Source: Poronia punctata (lineage: Eukaryota; Ascomycota; Sordariomycetes; Xylariales; Xylariaceae). From it: a DNA stretch of 28,533 bases. The notes beneath the pieces are model-generated. The model ran no database searches and had not been told where the DNA came from. It saw only the letters and a program-made list of their open reading frames with translations. The stretch's first letter is position 1. Each line of letters begins with the position of its first letter. The DNA lies in the NCBI GenBank assembly GCA_022579005.1, contig MU401808.1, forward strand, positions 1 to 28,533, in the 5' to 3' direction. Positions 1 through 10,534 of this stretch are shown here, piece after piece. The position numbers and the translations under genes were made by a program.

Positions 1-497
1 TTAGCTTTGCTATTTTATTATTAAGCTTTTTTTAAGCTTTAATGCTTTGTTTATATTTATTTTTAAAAAATATAAATATTAATTTAAACTTTTTAATAAA
101 GTTAAAAAAATTTGTTAAAAGATTTTTAATATTAACTTATTTGTTTTTATTTAAAGTAAAGGTATTTTTAGCTATATAAAACCTAGATCTAGTTTTTTTA
201 GTAGTAAAAGTAATAAGCTTTTTATTAAGTTTAGTAATATTAATAAGTTTAGGTTATTTAGGCTAAAGTTTTTTATTTTTTAAGTTAATATATTATTATA
301 GCTATAAAGCTAAAGCTTTTATTTTAAATTTCTTATTTTAGTAATAAAATTCCTTTAAGCAAAATAGTTTAATTTTATTAGCTAATGCTATTATTATTAA
401 GTTGCTGTGCTATTAAGCTTTAATAATAATAATAAGCAGTATAAGACTTTTAATTGTTAAAACTAGCATAAATAGCTAAATTATATATATTAATTAA
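1..497. other. AT-rich RIP-mutated DNA, unidentified repeat remnant
   Basis: Very AT-rich sequence in which nearly every remaining G or C sits in an AGC/GCT/TGC/GCA context and TAA/TAG occurs in all frames. This is the composition of the retrotransposon relics further right, so it is most likely an older repeat destroyed by RIP. I could not read a protein or find terminal repeats here. It runs off the left edge of the window. Confidence 0.6.
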
Positions 498-870
498 TGT
501 ACGCGTAAAGAGGTAAAACTTTTTTTTTTTATAAAATCTGCACATACTAAATAAGTAAGGAGAGACCCCTTATAAGAGGACCTTTTCTTTTATAGTAGTC
601 CCTACTGCAGCCGTATAACTTTTACTGTGTAGGCATTACATTGATTCCTGTTATCTTATAACCTGTTAAATCTAACAGTTGTCTTCTTAGTTTAAGTAGT
701 TAACTAGGTGCTTTAACGTATAACTATTCTTATAAGCTAGGACTAACTTGCTTAAAAGCTAGGTAAAGATTGAACTTATACTTATAAGCAATAGTTACTT
801 AAAGGGTTAAAAGGTCCTTTTTAGTACCTATTACTAGCAAAATTATAAAAACTTAAAAAGGTTCTTTTAT
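498..870. other. Less-mutated island inside the AT-rich block
   Basis: Unlike its surroundings this stretch keeps ordinary dinucleotides: CG (ACGCG at about 500), CA and TG (TGTGTAGGCATTACATTG at about 639) and runs such as GAGACCCC. There is no open frame of note. An imperfect inverted pair is present: AGGACCTTTT at about 577 and AAAAGGTCCT at about 809. It could be a solo LTR of another family, a short unique segment that escaped RIP, or a later insertion. Its right edge meets a run of 14 T (891-904). No identity is assigned. Confidence 0.4.
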
Positions 871-1625
871 AGTATATAATACTTTATTTCTTTTTTTTTT
901 TTTTAACTTTTTCTTTTTTATACCTTAGCTAGGCTATAGCCTTTTTTTTTTGCTTTTTATCTTTTTGTTTTTTTATTTTTCTTTATTTTAAGCTTTTTTG
1001 TTTTATTTTAACTTTGTTTACTGTTTTTTTAATTATTATATTTTTATTATTTAGGCTTTTGTTGCTTTTTTTATTGTGCTGCCTTTTAATATATAGTTAT
1101 TTTATGCTTTTTGTTTTACTTTTATTGTTAACTTTATAGTTTTTAACCTTTATACTTTAGTTTTTTATAAGTTTAAATTCTTATAAGTTTAAATTTAGCT
1201 TTATATATTTTTTTTAAAACCTAATCTTTTTTTATAGCACTTTTACTTGCTATATTATATATAAGTTTTGCTAGGTTTTTATTTTAATAATTACTTTTAG
1301 TAGTGTTTAGCAAGCGTTTATATTATATAGTAAAAAAAGGTATTTATTAAATACTAAGTTATATAGTTTATTTTTAGTTACTTTTTTACTTGCTTATTTA
1401 ATAATAGTTGCTATTATAACTTATTTTTTTAGCTTAAATATTACTTTATTAATTAGCTAGTTTATTTTAAGTGTATATAAATAAAAAATGCTTTTTAAGT
1501 TTGCTATAAAAGCTGTACAGTAGCAAAGAAATAAAGCATTAATTAGGTTTTTTTTTAAATAAAGGCCTTATTAAATAGCTTCTATTATTTAGTTTAAGTT
1601 TTTGTTTTTTATATTTTTAAAAACT
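871..1625 (-). mobile_element. T-rich flank, possible 3' end of the split LINE relic
   Basis: The plus strand is strongly T-rich with AGCTTTTTT-type runs, the same asymmetry as 10.6-17 kb and unlike the mixed A/T interior of the gypsy element. Before the gypsy element inserted, this stretch was joined directly to base 10535. The T run at 891-904 would be a poly(A) tail on the minus strand, as expected at the 3' end of a LINE. This is inferred from composition and layout; no protein match was read here. Confidence 0.35.
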
Positions 1626-1630
1626 AAGTA
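1626..1630. repeat. Left target-site duplication AAGTA
   Basis: The five bases AAGTA directly precede the left LTR and are repeated exactly after the right LTR (10530-10534). Five bases is the usual duplication made by Ty3/gypsy integrases, which supports a single intact insertion. Confidence 0.8.
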
Positions 1631-1839
1631 TAGTACGCTTTAATTAATAAGATAAGAATGGATTGATTAAAGGAAGAGCTCTATCTTTGTCTATTATATA
1701 GGTTTGCTATATAAAGCCTTTAGAGCTCTTTCCCTTAAAGCTCTTTCCTTTAGAGCTCTTTTCTTTGCTATAAAATAATGTACGTTATTAAACATTATAT
1801 AGTTATATAAATCCTGCTAGATCTATTTATAGTATTTTA
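1631..1839 (-). repeat. Left LTR (3' LTR of the gypsy element)
   Basis: This 209-bp direct repeat of 10321-10529 aligns without gaps; I count about 22 differences, all transitions. On the minus strand it begins TAAAATAC where the other copy has TAGAACAC, so the original probably began TG, and it ends near GCGTACTA, probably once CA. It contains three imperfect tandem units built on TTTAGAGCTCTTTCC at about 1718-1763. The outer (left) half keeps G where the other copy has A, while the inner half is the more mutated one. Confidence 0.9.
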
Positions 1840-1854
1840 ACATCTCCTCTTAAA
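1840..1854 (-). other. Polypurine tract of the gypsy element
   Basis: The minus strand reads TTAAGAGGAGATGT immediately before the 3' LTR. A purine-rich run at this exact position is where plus-strand DNA synthesis is primed in LTR retrotransposons. It fixes the element's orientation as minus and its internal side as the right. Confidence 0.7.
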
Positions 1855-3900
1855 AAAAGAAAGCAAACGTCCTTGTTTAGTTTACGCCCTTTTTAATTGT
1901 ATAGCTAGTTAAGTAATTAAACAGATTTATAATATAGTAATAGTATTAGTTTCTTTATACGTTTTTTAACGCCGCGTTTAACTTAACTGTTTTATATTTA
2001 TAAGTTGCTATTAAACTTTAATAAGTTAATGTTTAAAATAGTATTAACTTATTTATTTTGTTCTTATAATGCCTTAATAAAGTTAGCTTAATTTTATATT
2101 GTCTTGCTTTGTTTATTTATTAACTTTTTAAGTTTGCTAATTTTCTTGTTTATTGCCTTTTATTATTAGTTATATTATTAAAAGTATAAGTTAAACATTA
2201 TAGCCTATTTAATTAATTTTTACATTTTGCTTACTTTTGCTTTTTATTAAGTATTAAACACGTATATTACAGCTTTTTTTAAATTTATTAAAGTGCTAAT
2301 AAGTCTAATTACTTTATATACTATCTTTGCTACTTAACGTTTAATTAAACCTCTTAGTAAGGCTTATTATAAAATATACTTAGTTTACACGTTTATTATA
2401 TTATAAATATATGCTTTTAAGTTTTTAAAAAACTTATATAAGTTTATAATAATTTAAAAAAGTTTATTTTTTATTTATTTAATATAATTTTAATTTAGCT
2501 GCATTAAGTATATTATTTAGCTTTTATTAACTTTATTTTAATATTTTTTTAATAATACTTATAGTTTAAACTTAATAGCTAAATATACTTAAATAGTTTA
2601 AACTCCTTAGTTAGCTTAAGCTTTAATTAATTAGTTAGTTTGTGCTTTTTAGTTAGTCTACGTTTTTTAAATAGTTTTTTAAATAGCTTATATTTTTATT
2701 TAAATAGTTTTTTAAATAGTATATGTTTTTAGCTAAACTAAATACGTTTTATTGCATAATTGCTTTGCTACTTATAATTATTTAATTTATTAAAGTATAT
2801 TTAAAAAAGTTTTTCTAATATTACCTTATATAATGCTTTGCTAGTTATTTAATTATTATTGCAGTATTTACAGGTTTTATTAAACTTGTTACTATTAGTT
2901 ATTAAATTATAAAGTTATTATTTATTAGTTTTTTATATTAATTAGTTTATAGTTTTTATATTAGTATTTATAAGCGTTAGCCTATTACTTTTAATAGTTT
3001 AAAACTATTTATTAAGCAAAGTTTTTAAAAAGCTAAACTAAACCTAACTATAGCAAAAAGTTTGCTATAATTTTTAGCATTGTACTTAGTTTATAAAATA
3101 AGTTTTTAGCAATTTAAATAGCTTTAAATACTTTTAAAGTAATTAGCATTATATATATTATTTAGTTATCTTACTATAGTGTATAGTTGCCTGCTCTAAT
3201 TGCTATTTTTAAGATTTTTTTTGCTTTTCTTTAAAGTATATTATTAAATTGTTGTTTATTTAGTTAGCATTGTACTAAATAAAACATAACCTTTATTGCA
3301 AATAAGTAAGGACGTAGTACAATTTATTAGCACACTGCTTGCTAATATATAGTTATATTTATTAAATTAATTTTAGCTTTTTTAACTTTATATTTGCTTT
3401 GCTACATAATTTATTATTATTTTTTTGTTGCAAGCGTTGCCTTTTTAGTTTTTTGTCTAATTATATACTTAAGTTTAGTTAAATTAAAGTTATTAAACAT
3501 ATTATAAATTACTATCTAACATTGTTAATTTGCTAGGCTTACTTAAATTCCTTGCGTTTAAAAAAACTTTAAATTAAAAAACATTTTATAAAATAAAATA
3601 TAATAAGTTAATTAGTAATAAATCTAATTAGTAATAAAATTATAAAAATAGCAAATATAAAATATAAAAAGTAGGCAGCTTTAGTATATAGGTAAAAAAA
3701 AATTTTTATTACTTTGTTGCTATATTAGTAAGTACTTAGTTATTTTTTCTGTTTATAAGTATTTAAATCTTAATATTAGTTTTTAATATAATTGTTACTA
3801 TTTTCTATTTATTTAACAGCATATTATTTAAAAGTATAAAGTTTAGTATAAGTTTATTTTTTACTTTGCCTTTTAACTTGTTTAATGTTATTAAATAGTT
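1855..3900 (-). other. Unexplained interior between chromodomain and 3' LTR
   Basis: Two kilobases of RIP-mutated DNA inside the gypsy element, after its chromodomain. Chromoviruses usually have only a short untranslated stretch here. It could be an extra 3' reading frame, a long untranslated region or an older nested insertion. I found no internal terminal repeats and could not read a family-specific protein. Confidence 0.5.
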
Positions 3901-6540
3901 TTTATTATATTTATAAATAAGTTAAGTAGCGTTTTATATTAAAGTATTTTTTAAATACTATATATTATATACTACTAAGTAACCTTTTTAACAAACAAAG
4001 TATTTAAAAGTAATACCTGCTTTTAATTAAGCAATCCTATAAAATAAAAGTTTTTTTATTTTATATAATTGCTATTTTTTATTGTTTTTATTAACAAAAA
4101 TTTAACTAGGTTTAAAACGTTTTTTATTATATAAGTTTTATTTTTTAAGTGCTAAGTATAAGTAAGCTATTAAAATAACTTAATAAACCTTTTAATGCTA
4201 TAAAAAGTTTAGTTTATATACAAGTTTTCTTACTTATTTAATAATTATAAGTAGTCTAACACGTTATTAAAACTATTTATAAAATAGTTTTTTTAGTAAA
4301 TAATATTTTTTATATAGTTTAAAGTATACTTAATCTTTTACATTATAATTTTAAAGTTGTTATTTTTTATTATAACAGATTTTTATATTTGCTGCTATAA
4401 AATTAATAGCTATTTATACTTTTTTTTAGTATAGCTATTAAGCTACGTTATAGTCTATTAAATTAAAAAGTATTTAATTAATTAATATTAGTTTAGTAAG
4501 CTTAAATCCTAAAACTACTTTGTTTAAAGATTTGCTAATAATTACTTAGTAAAAGTTATTTATTACATATTGTAGTGCTATAATTATTAAGGTTTATAAA
4601 ATGTTTAATACTATATAATAGTATTTAATAGCAATTTTTACTTTTTAGTTTTTTTATTTAAATTAATTATTTATTTATAAATAATATGCTATTAATGCTA
4701 CTAGTTAAGTAGTGTTTTTAGCAAAAATAGTTTTCTATATATTTAATATAAATTAAAAATCCTTATTAAATATTATTTTTTTTAGTATGCCTTATTTATA
4801 AAGTTGCAACATTTATAAAAGTACTAAGCCTTATTTTTTAGCTATATATTTAATATTTCTTAGTATTAAAATAAACCGTTTTAAAAACTTGCATATAATT
4901 ATTAAAAGGCAGTTATATATATTATAGCCTGCTATTTTTTATAGTGTATTATAAAACAACACTAATAGCATACTAACTATAAAGTCTAACATAATTATAA
5001 AATAAAGCTAGCTTATTATTTTTATTAGTTTTATTATATTTTTTAGTTTTAATTTGTCTATCTTATTTAATAAACAATATAAGCAGTGTTTAACATATGC
5101 TTTTATTTTTTAAGCTACACTTTAAATAAAATATAGTTATAATAGCTTTATTATTTATTTAGCACTAAAGTAATGCTTATTATTGTATGCTGTTTATAAA
5201 ATATTTTTTATATATAGTATTAAAATTACTAGTTTTTTTAGCTTAGCATAAAGCATATAATAAAGTAGTTTGTTTATAATTTTAAATCGCAAACCTTTAG
5301 CTAATTTGCTATTTACTAGTGCTTTTATAATCTTTTTTATTTTAATATTATTTTAGTATTCTTTTATTAGTTTTTATTAATATTTATTTAATAACTAAGC
5401 ATTATATATATAATACATATTATAAAATATGTTATTAAAAATGCTTTTGTTTATTTATTCTTAATCTATTTAGTTTTTTTTATTTATTTTTATAAGTAAG
5501 CGCAAAAGTGCATTTAAAACTAAATTAATACGTCTTAAAATATGCTAAACATTTAACTAATATTGCTTTAAATATATTAATGCTTAAATAAGTCTTAGGT
5601 TTATTTTTATAATATTTATAGTTTATATGTTTTATTAGTTAACAATGCCTTAAGTTGCTTTATAGTTTATTAAAACTATAATAAGTTAGCAACAGGATTA
5701 AATTTAAAGTTTAAAATGTTTGCAAAGCTAAACTAAATATAAAACTTTTAATTTTATTATATAATATTTCTTTTTTAGTTTTAAAAATACTTTGCTAAAG
5801 TATATAATTAATTAGATCTTATTAGTAAAAATTAAGCTACTGTCCTATTTTCTTTTAACATAAAAAATTATTATTTTATAGCTCTTTTTTGCTAAAGCGT
5901 TAATTTTAAAAAAAACTTATTTATTATAGTTTTAATAAATAAAGTAGTTTAATTTAAATAAATTTGCTTAAATTATTTAAAATACTTTAAGTTCTTATAA
6001 AGTAAGCTTAAAAAATTGTTTTAATGTCTATTTCTTTCTTATTAACAGATTTTTTTTTAAAATCTTGTTTATTTTTCTCCCTGCTACTATTATATTTGTT
6101 TTTTGTTTTTACAATAAAGCAATTTTCTATTAATACTATAAAATATATTTATAAAGCTACGTTGTTATTTTTATATATGTTTTAAGGTCCCTTAAATTTA
6201 TAAGCATTTTAATTTTTTATATAGCCTCTGTTTAAAATTATATAATGCTAATACTTAATTTATTAACTTTAAAGCTTAGCAATTTAACTATTAAATATTT
6301 ATAAAAAGACTTAGTTAGTAATATTGCTAGTTTAATAGTTTTAAACAGTTTAAAGATTTAATATAAGTATTTTTTATATTTTTTATATAAATTGCTAAAT
6401 ACTACAATATTATTTATATATGCTTTATAGTAGTTTTTATAAAGTTTAAGTTATTAGTTTATAAATTGCTATTTATAAGCTAGGCTGTTTTTAAAGCTTA
6501 TTAAAGCAACACTAAAAACCTTTAAGCCTTTAAAAAACAT
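3901..6540 (-). pseudogene. Gypsy pol relic: RT, RNase H, integrase, chromodomain
   Basis: One minus-strand frame (first codon at 6540) reads through 880 codons broken only by TAA/TAG. In order: the RT segment FKNS near 6500; AYINNIVVFS at 6394-6423, the shifted form of the YIDD catalytic box; RNase H with INA at about 5900 (originally IDA) and INYKAT at about 5655-5673 (originally TDHxAT); NALLRL at about 5500, from the usual DALSRL; the zinc-binding region with KHYF at about 5175 and HCLYC at 5074-5088; integrase acidic residues at about 4985 (still D), 4766 (now N) and 4658 (now K), the last two 36 codons apart as in D,D-35-E; a GKL/QQR region at about 4262-4300; and a chromodomain with YFVC, KGY and WY at about 3955-4005. 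All changes are C-to-T or G-to-A. The domain order and chromodomain place it among fungal chromoviruses. It is non-functional. Confidence 0.88.
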
Positions 6541-9500
6541 TACTACTATTTAATTACAGTGTTTTAAATAAACTAAAAGTTAATAAAAAAATAACGTTGC
6601 ATTAAAAACTAATATAAACTTTTTGCTTTTTAAGTTAGCTATAACATCTTTTTAGTATAGCATTAAATATATATTTAAAATAATAATATTATTAAAAGCA
6701 CATAAGTTTATAACAACTTTACCTTTTTATTTGCTTTTAATCATTTTCTATATTATAAATACTAAATATTTAAATAAACTTAGTTTGCATATCTAGTTTA
6801 GTTTGCCTTGTTTATATAAGTTATTAAATATTTTATTAAAAATTTATTAGTTTTTAATACTTAATTTATATAGTCTTATTTATTATTGCTAGCTTTGCTA
6901 GCTATTAACTAAATTAACTTAAAGTTTTTTATTTTTAAGCATTTTAATTATATTAAAGTTTTTTTAAATATTATATTTATATAAGATCTAAACTAATTCC
7001 TTTGCTTGTTTTAAGTTCTTATTTAATATATAAACGCCTTTTAAAGAAAAAATGTATAAAATATGTTTTAAACAAGTTAGTTTAAACTTTATTTAATTAA
7101 CTTTTTTTAAAAGATTTAAAAGTAAGTTTAGGTTATTTATATTAAGTATTGTTTATAAGTTTTTTATTTAACTTTTTAGTTAAGTTAAAAAACTTATTAT
7201 TTAGTTATCTAAGTAATAATTAGGGTTTTTTTTAGCTTTATTAGTAAATTAAACAATATTAGCAGCTATTTAATTTACTTGTTATAAACTATTTACAATA
7301 TAATTTTTAATTATACCTAAGCAATAGTTTTAAGCAAAGCGTTAAAGCTTATTTATTAGGTTAGTATATAAAACAAGCTTTAAAAATTTTTAATTTACTA
7401 AAACGTTTATTATGCTTATAGTTAATACGTAAAATAAAAATTGTCTTAGTTTTATATAACTATTATTTAAAAAATTAGTATATTTAATAAAAATTAGCAT
7501 TATTATATATAGTAGTATAACAATGTTTATCTAAGCTATTACTTATTTTTATATTAGCTAATATTTATAGTAAATTGTTATTAAAACTTTAACATTTAAT
7601 ACTAATAATAAGTATAAACATTTTTTTAGTATATACAAAATAATATCGTGTTTATTAAACTATAATATGCTTAAAAAGAGTTTTAGTTTTAAATTATTAT
7701 ATAGCTATGCTATAATAGTTATTTTAACCTTAACGTTTATATTTATTTAAACTAAAAGTAAAAAGGTAACTATTATATTAAGTTTAATAATTTTTTTTAT
7801 GCTTTTAAATAATATTAGTTGTTTAGCTATAGTTTGTTTATATTATATTTTAGCTTTTAATAGCTATGCTTTGCTAACTATAATACTTAATGCTTTTAAA
7901 TTAGCATAAATTATATATATTTGTTAATTATAAACTAGCTTAACTATTAACTGCGTATATATATAGTTTAAAGGAGCTTATTAAAACTTAGTGATTTTAA
8001 GCTATATATTAATATATACAGTATTTTTTAGCTTATTAATATTTTAAATAAAAAATGTTAAACCTTTATTAAATAAATGTTTGCTTTTGTTTTTAGCGTC
8101 TTTTACTATAAAACTAATATACTTTTTAACTAAAGCATTAGTTTAGTAAATAAAAGTTTTAAGTTGTCTTATATATATATTGTTTATTATATAAATTATA
8201 TATTTATTTTAAAATAAAAAAACTGCTTAGCATTTTTAACAAGTTTATTAGATTTTAAGCAAGATTATAAAAAGCTTAGGTATTATAATAAAAGCTAAAA
8301 AATAATAGTTATATTATTTATTGTTTATAATATTAGCTTTTTTAGCATAATAGCTATTGCTGCTATCTTTATTTAACATATTTTTTAAAAAAAAGTAACT
8401 ATCCTTTGCTAATTAATTTTTTTATGCTTTTTTATTTATTTTATTTAATATAACCTATACCTTATCTACGCGTTAGTTTAATATGTTTAAACTATTAAGT
8501 TTAAAAATAGGTTATTTAACTTATTTATACTAACAACGTAGTATAAGTCTTTTACTATTATAGTTATAGCCTTTACGTTTTCCTCTTTATTAATATATAT
8601 TGTTTTAATTTTTGCTACTACAAAGGTATTAACGTTTATTATTACCTTAACGTTTATTATAATTGTTATAATAACAGTTGTTGTTCTAGCAATTATTATA
8701 TCTTAAATTATATTTATTATTAAATCGTTTATTTTATTACCCTTATAAGGCTTTCTTAGTTTAATTAGTATTATTTTAATAGTTATATATTATAACTAAG
8801 ATTTATATATTAAATAAAAATCCTCCTTTTAATAATTATTAATTAATTAATTAAGTAAAGCTAGTAATAGCTTTTTTATATACTATTGCCTTTTTTTCTA
8901 AGTAAATAAAATAACTATAAAAAGCAATAGTTATATTTAGTCTAATAAGCAATTGTTATAATAAAAAATATATTATATTATAAAGTTTTAATATTTGCTA
9001 AACATTATTGCTTTATTTAGCAGCTTTAGCATATTAAGCAATTTTGCTTACTTAAGCTTAAATAAACTACCTTTTAAATATTTATTAAGCTCTAAATACG
9101 TTTTTAAAGTCTTATAATACTGCTAATACATTTATTATTAGCATTAAAAAACGTTTTTTAATTTTATAAAAGGCTATATTAAAGTTAAAAAGCATTTATG
9201 CTTACAAGGTTAAGTTATATTCCCTTAACTACTAAAATTAAGCATTTTTATAAAGCAACTATAAAAAATCTTATTAAATTATCTTACGTTTATCTTTATC
9301 TTTAGCATATTTTTTAATACTATTTTTAAATAGTAAAATATTTTTTTAATAAGTATTAAATTTTATAGTAACATAGTTGCCCTATTTAAAAAAAACATTT
9401 ATATTTAAATTAAAGTATTTTATATAATAGATCTTCTAACTATATAATAATTTTTTATTATTAAACTAGTTTTTATTTTATATAAAAAAAGTAACTGCTT

Positions 9501-10301
9501 TTACTATTTAATAAATAGCTTAAGCAAAGTTATTTAAGTCTAAAAATTTTTAATTATCCGCTATTACAAAGAAACGTTAATCTATATTATTAAAGCTTAT
9601 AAATTTATTTATATTTATTGCTTTTAATTAACGTTATATAAGTATTAAAAAAACTAGCAGATTTGTTTATTATAAAATAGGCTATTTTAAAACCTTATAT
9701 ATTAGTTTAGCAAATTATCTAGCAAGTAGTAATAATGCTATAGCGTTTATTAAATATAAAGCTAATATTTAATAAAATAAGTTAAAAGCTAAAAAAACTA
9801 GTAAACTATTGTTTAATAAGGTTTAATTAAAGTTAAATATCTAAAGTTCTTTTTTTATTAAAGTATAATGTCTTTTAAATAAAGTATTTTTATTAGTGTC
9901 CTTATACAACTATAAAGCCTAGTTATATAGCTTATTTACTTTAAATAAAAACGTTTATTTATCTACTTTCTAGCTTACAAAATATAGCAAAGGTGCTAAA
10001 GTCCGTTTACTATTATAGCAAAACAAGCTTAGTAGTTATTAAAGTTCCAGGTATTTATTAGCTATGCTTTTAAAATATATTGTTTTTAAAGTTTTTTTTG
10101 CTTAAAAAATATGTTAATTATCTATATTTTTTAAAAATTTAACTATAGCAATATATTATTAAATTATTTTAGTATTGTTACTATTTATAAAAACATATAT
10201 CAGACTTAAAACAGTTTATTAGTCCGTTTGTTAAATAAAAATATTTACACTACAAATTTTCTAAGCTTATAAAATAGTTATAGTTATAGTAAGCAATTAA
10301 T
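6541..10301 (-). other. Upstream interior of the gypsy element (expected gag and protease)
   Basis: About 3.8 kb lies between the 5' LTR and the first readable RT codons. By position it should hold gag, protease and the start of RT. It is mutated in the same way as the pol region, but gag is poorly conserved between families and I could not confirm a zinc knuckle or a protease motif. The length is generous for gag plus protease. Confidence 0.5.
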
Positions 10302-10320
10302 AATATTACTAGCTACTAAG
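10302..10320 (-). other. Possible primer-binding site
   Basis: Directly inside the 5' LTR the minus strand reads CTTAGTAGCTAG. If the second T-A step was TG before RIP, this becomes TTGGTAGC, and TGGTAGC matches the start of the initiator-Met tRNA primer site used by yeast Ty elements. The match stops after about seven bases, so the assignment is weak. Confidence 0.3.
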
Positions 10321-10529
10321 TAATACGCTTTAATTAATAAAATAAGAATAGATTAATTAAAAAAAAAGCTTTATCTTTGTCTATTATACAGGTTTGCTAT
10401 ATAAAGCCTTTAGAGCTCTTTCCTTTAAAGCTTTTTCCTTTAGAGCTCTTTCCTTTGCTATAGGATAATGTACGTTATTAGACGTTACATGGTTATATAG
10501 ATCCTGCTAGATCTATTTGTAGTGTTCTA
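10321..10529 (-). repeat. Right LTR (5' LTR of the gypsy element)
   Basis: This is the 209-bp partner of 1631-1839. Its outer (right) half keeps more G and C, for example GACGTTACATGG near 10480, than the same positions of the left copy. Its inner half is more A-rich, for example AAAAAAAAGC near 10360. The minus strand has a TATA-like CTTTATATAG upstream of the tandem units (about 10400), which could have been its promoter. It keeps the three imperfect tandem units at about 10408-10453. Confidence 0.9.
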
Positions 10530-10534
10530 AAGTA
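10530..10534. repeat. Right target-site duplication AAGTA
   Basis: AAGTA follows the right LTR and is identical to 1626-1630. The duplication being unchanged means neither copy took a visible RIP hit, although both flanks are mutated; it contains no CA or TG step for RIP to act on. Confidence 0.8.

Larger units (their letters stand above)
1631..10529 (-). mobile_element. RIP-inactivated Ty3/gypsy chromodomain LTR retrotransposon, full length
   Basis: An 8,899-bp element on the minus strand, bounded by two 209-bp LTRs and by a 5-bp duplication. A polypurine tract lies inside the left (3') LTR and a possible primer site inside the right (5') LTR. Reading the minus strand from 6540 down to 3901 gives, in one frame with no net shift, reverse transcriptase, RNase H, HHCC zinc-binding integrase and a chromodomain. 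Stops occur only as TAA/TAG, and catalytic Asp/Glu codons appear as Asn/Lys, as C-to-T and G-to-A changes predict. The order RT-RNaseH-IN is gypsy, not copia. About 3.8 kb upstream should hold gag and protease, which I did not resolve. About 2.0 kb between the chromodomain and the 3' LTR is unexplained. The element cannot encode working proteins now. Confidence 0.9.

Noticed and set aside
1631..1839. Reading the LTR pair as a Ty1/copia element
   Set aside because: The short LTR first suggested copia, but the interior order RT, RNase H, integrase, chromodomain is that of Ty3/gypsy.
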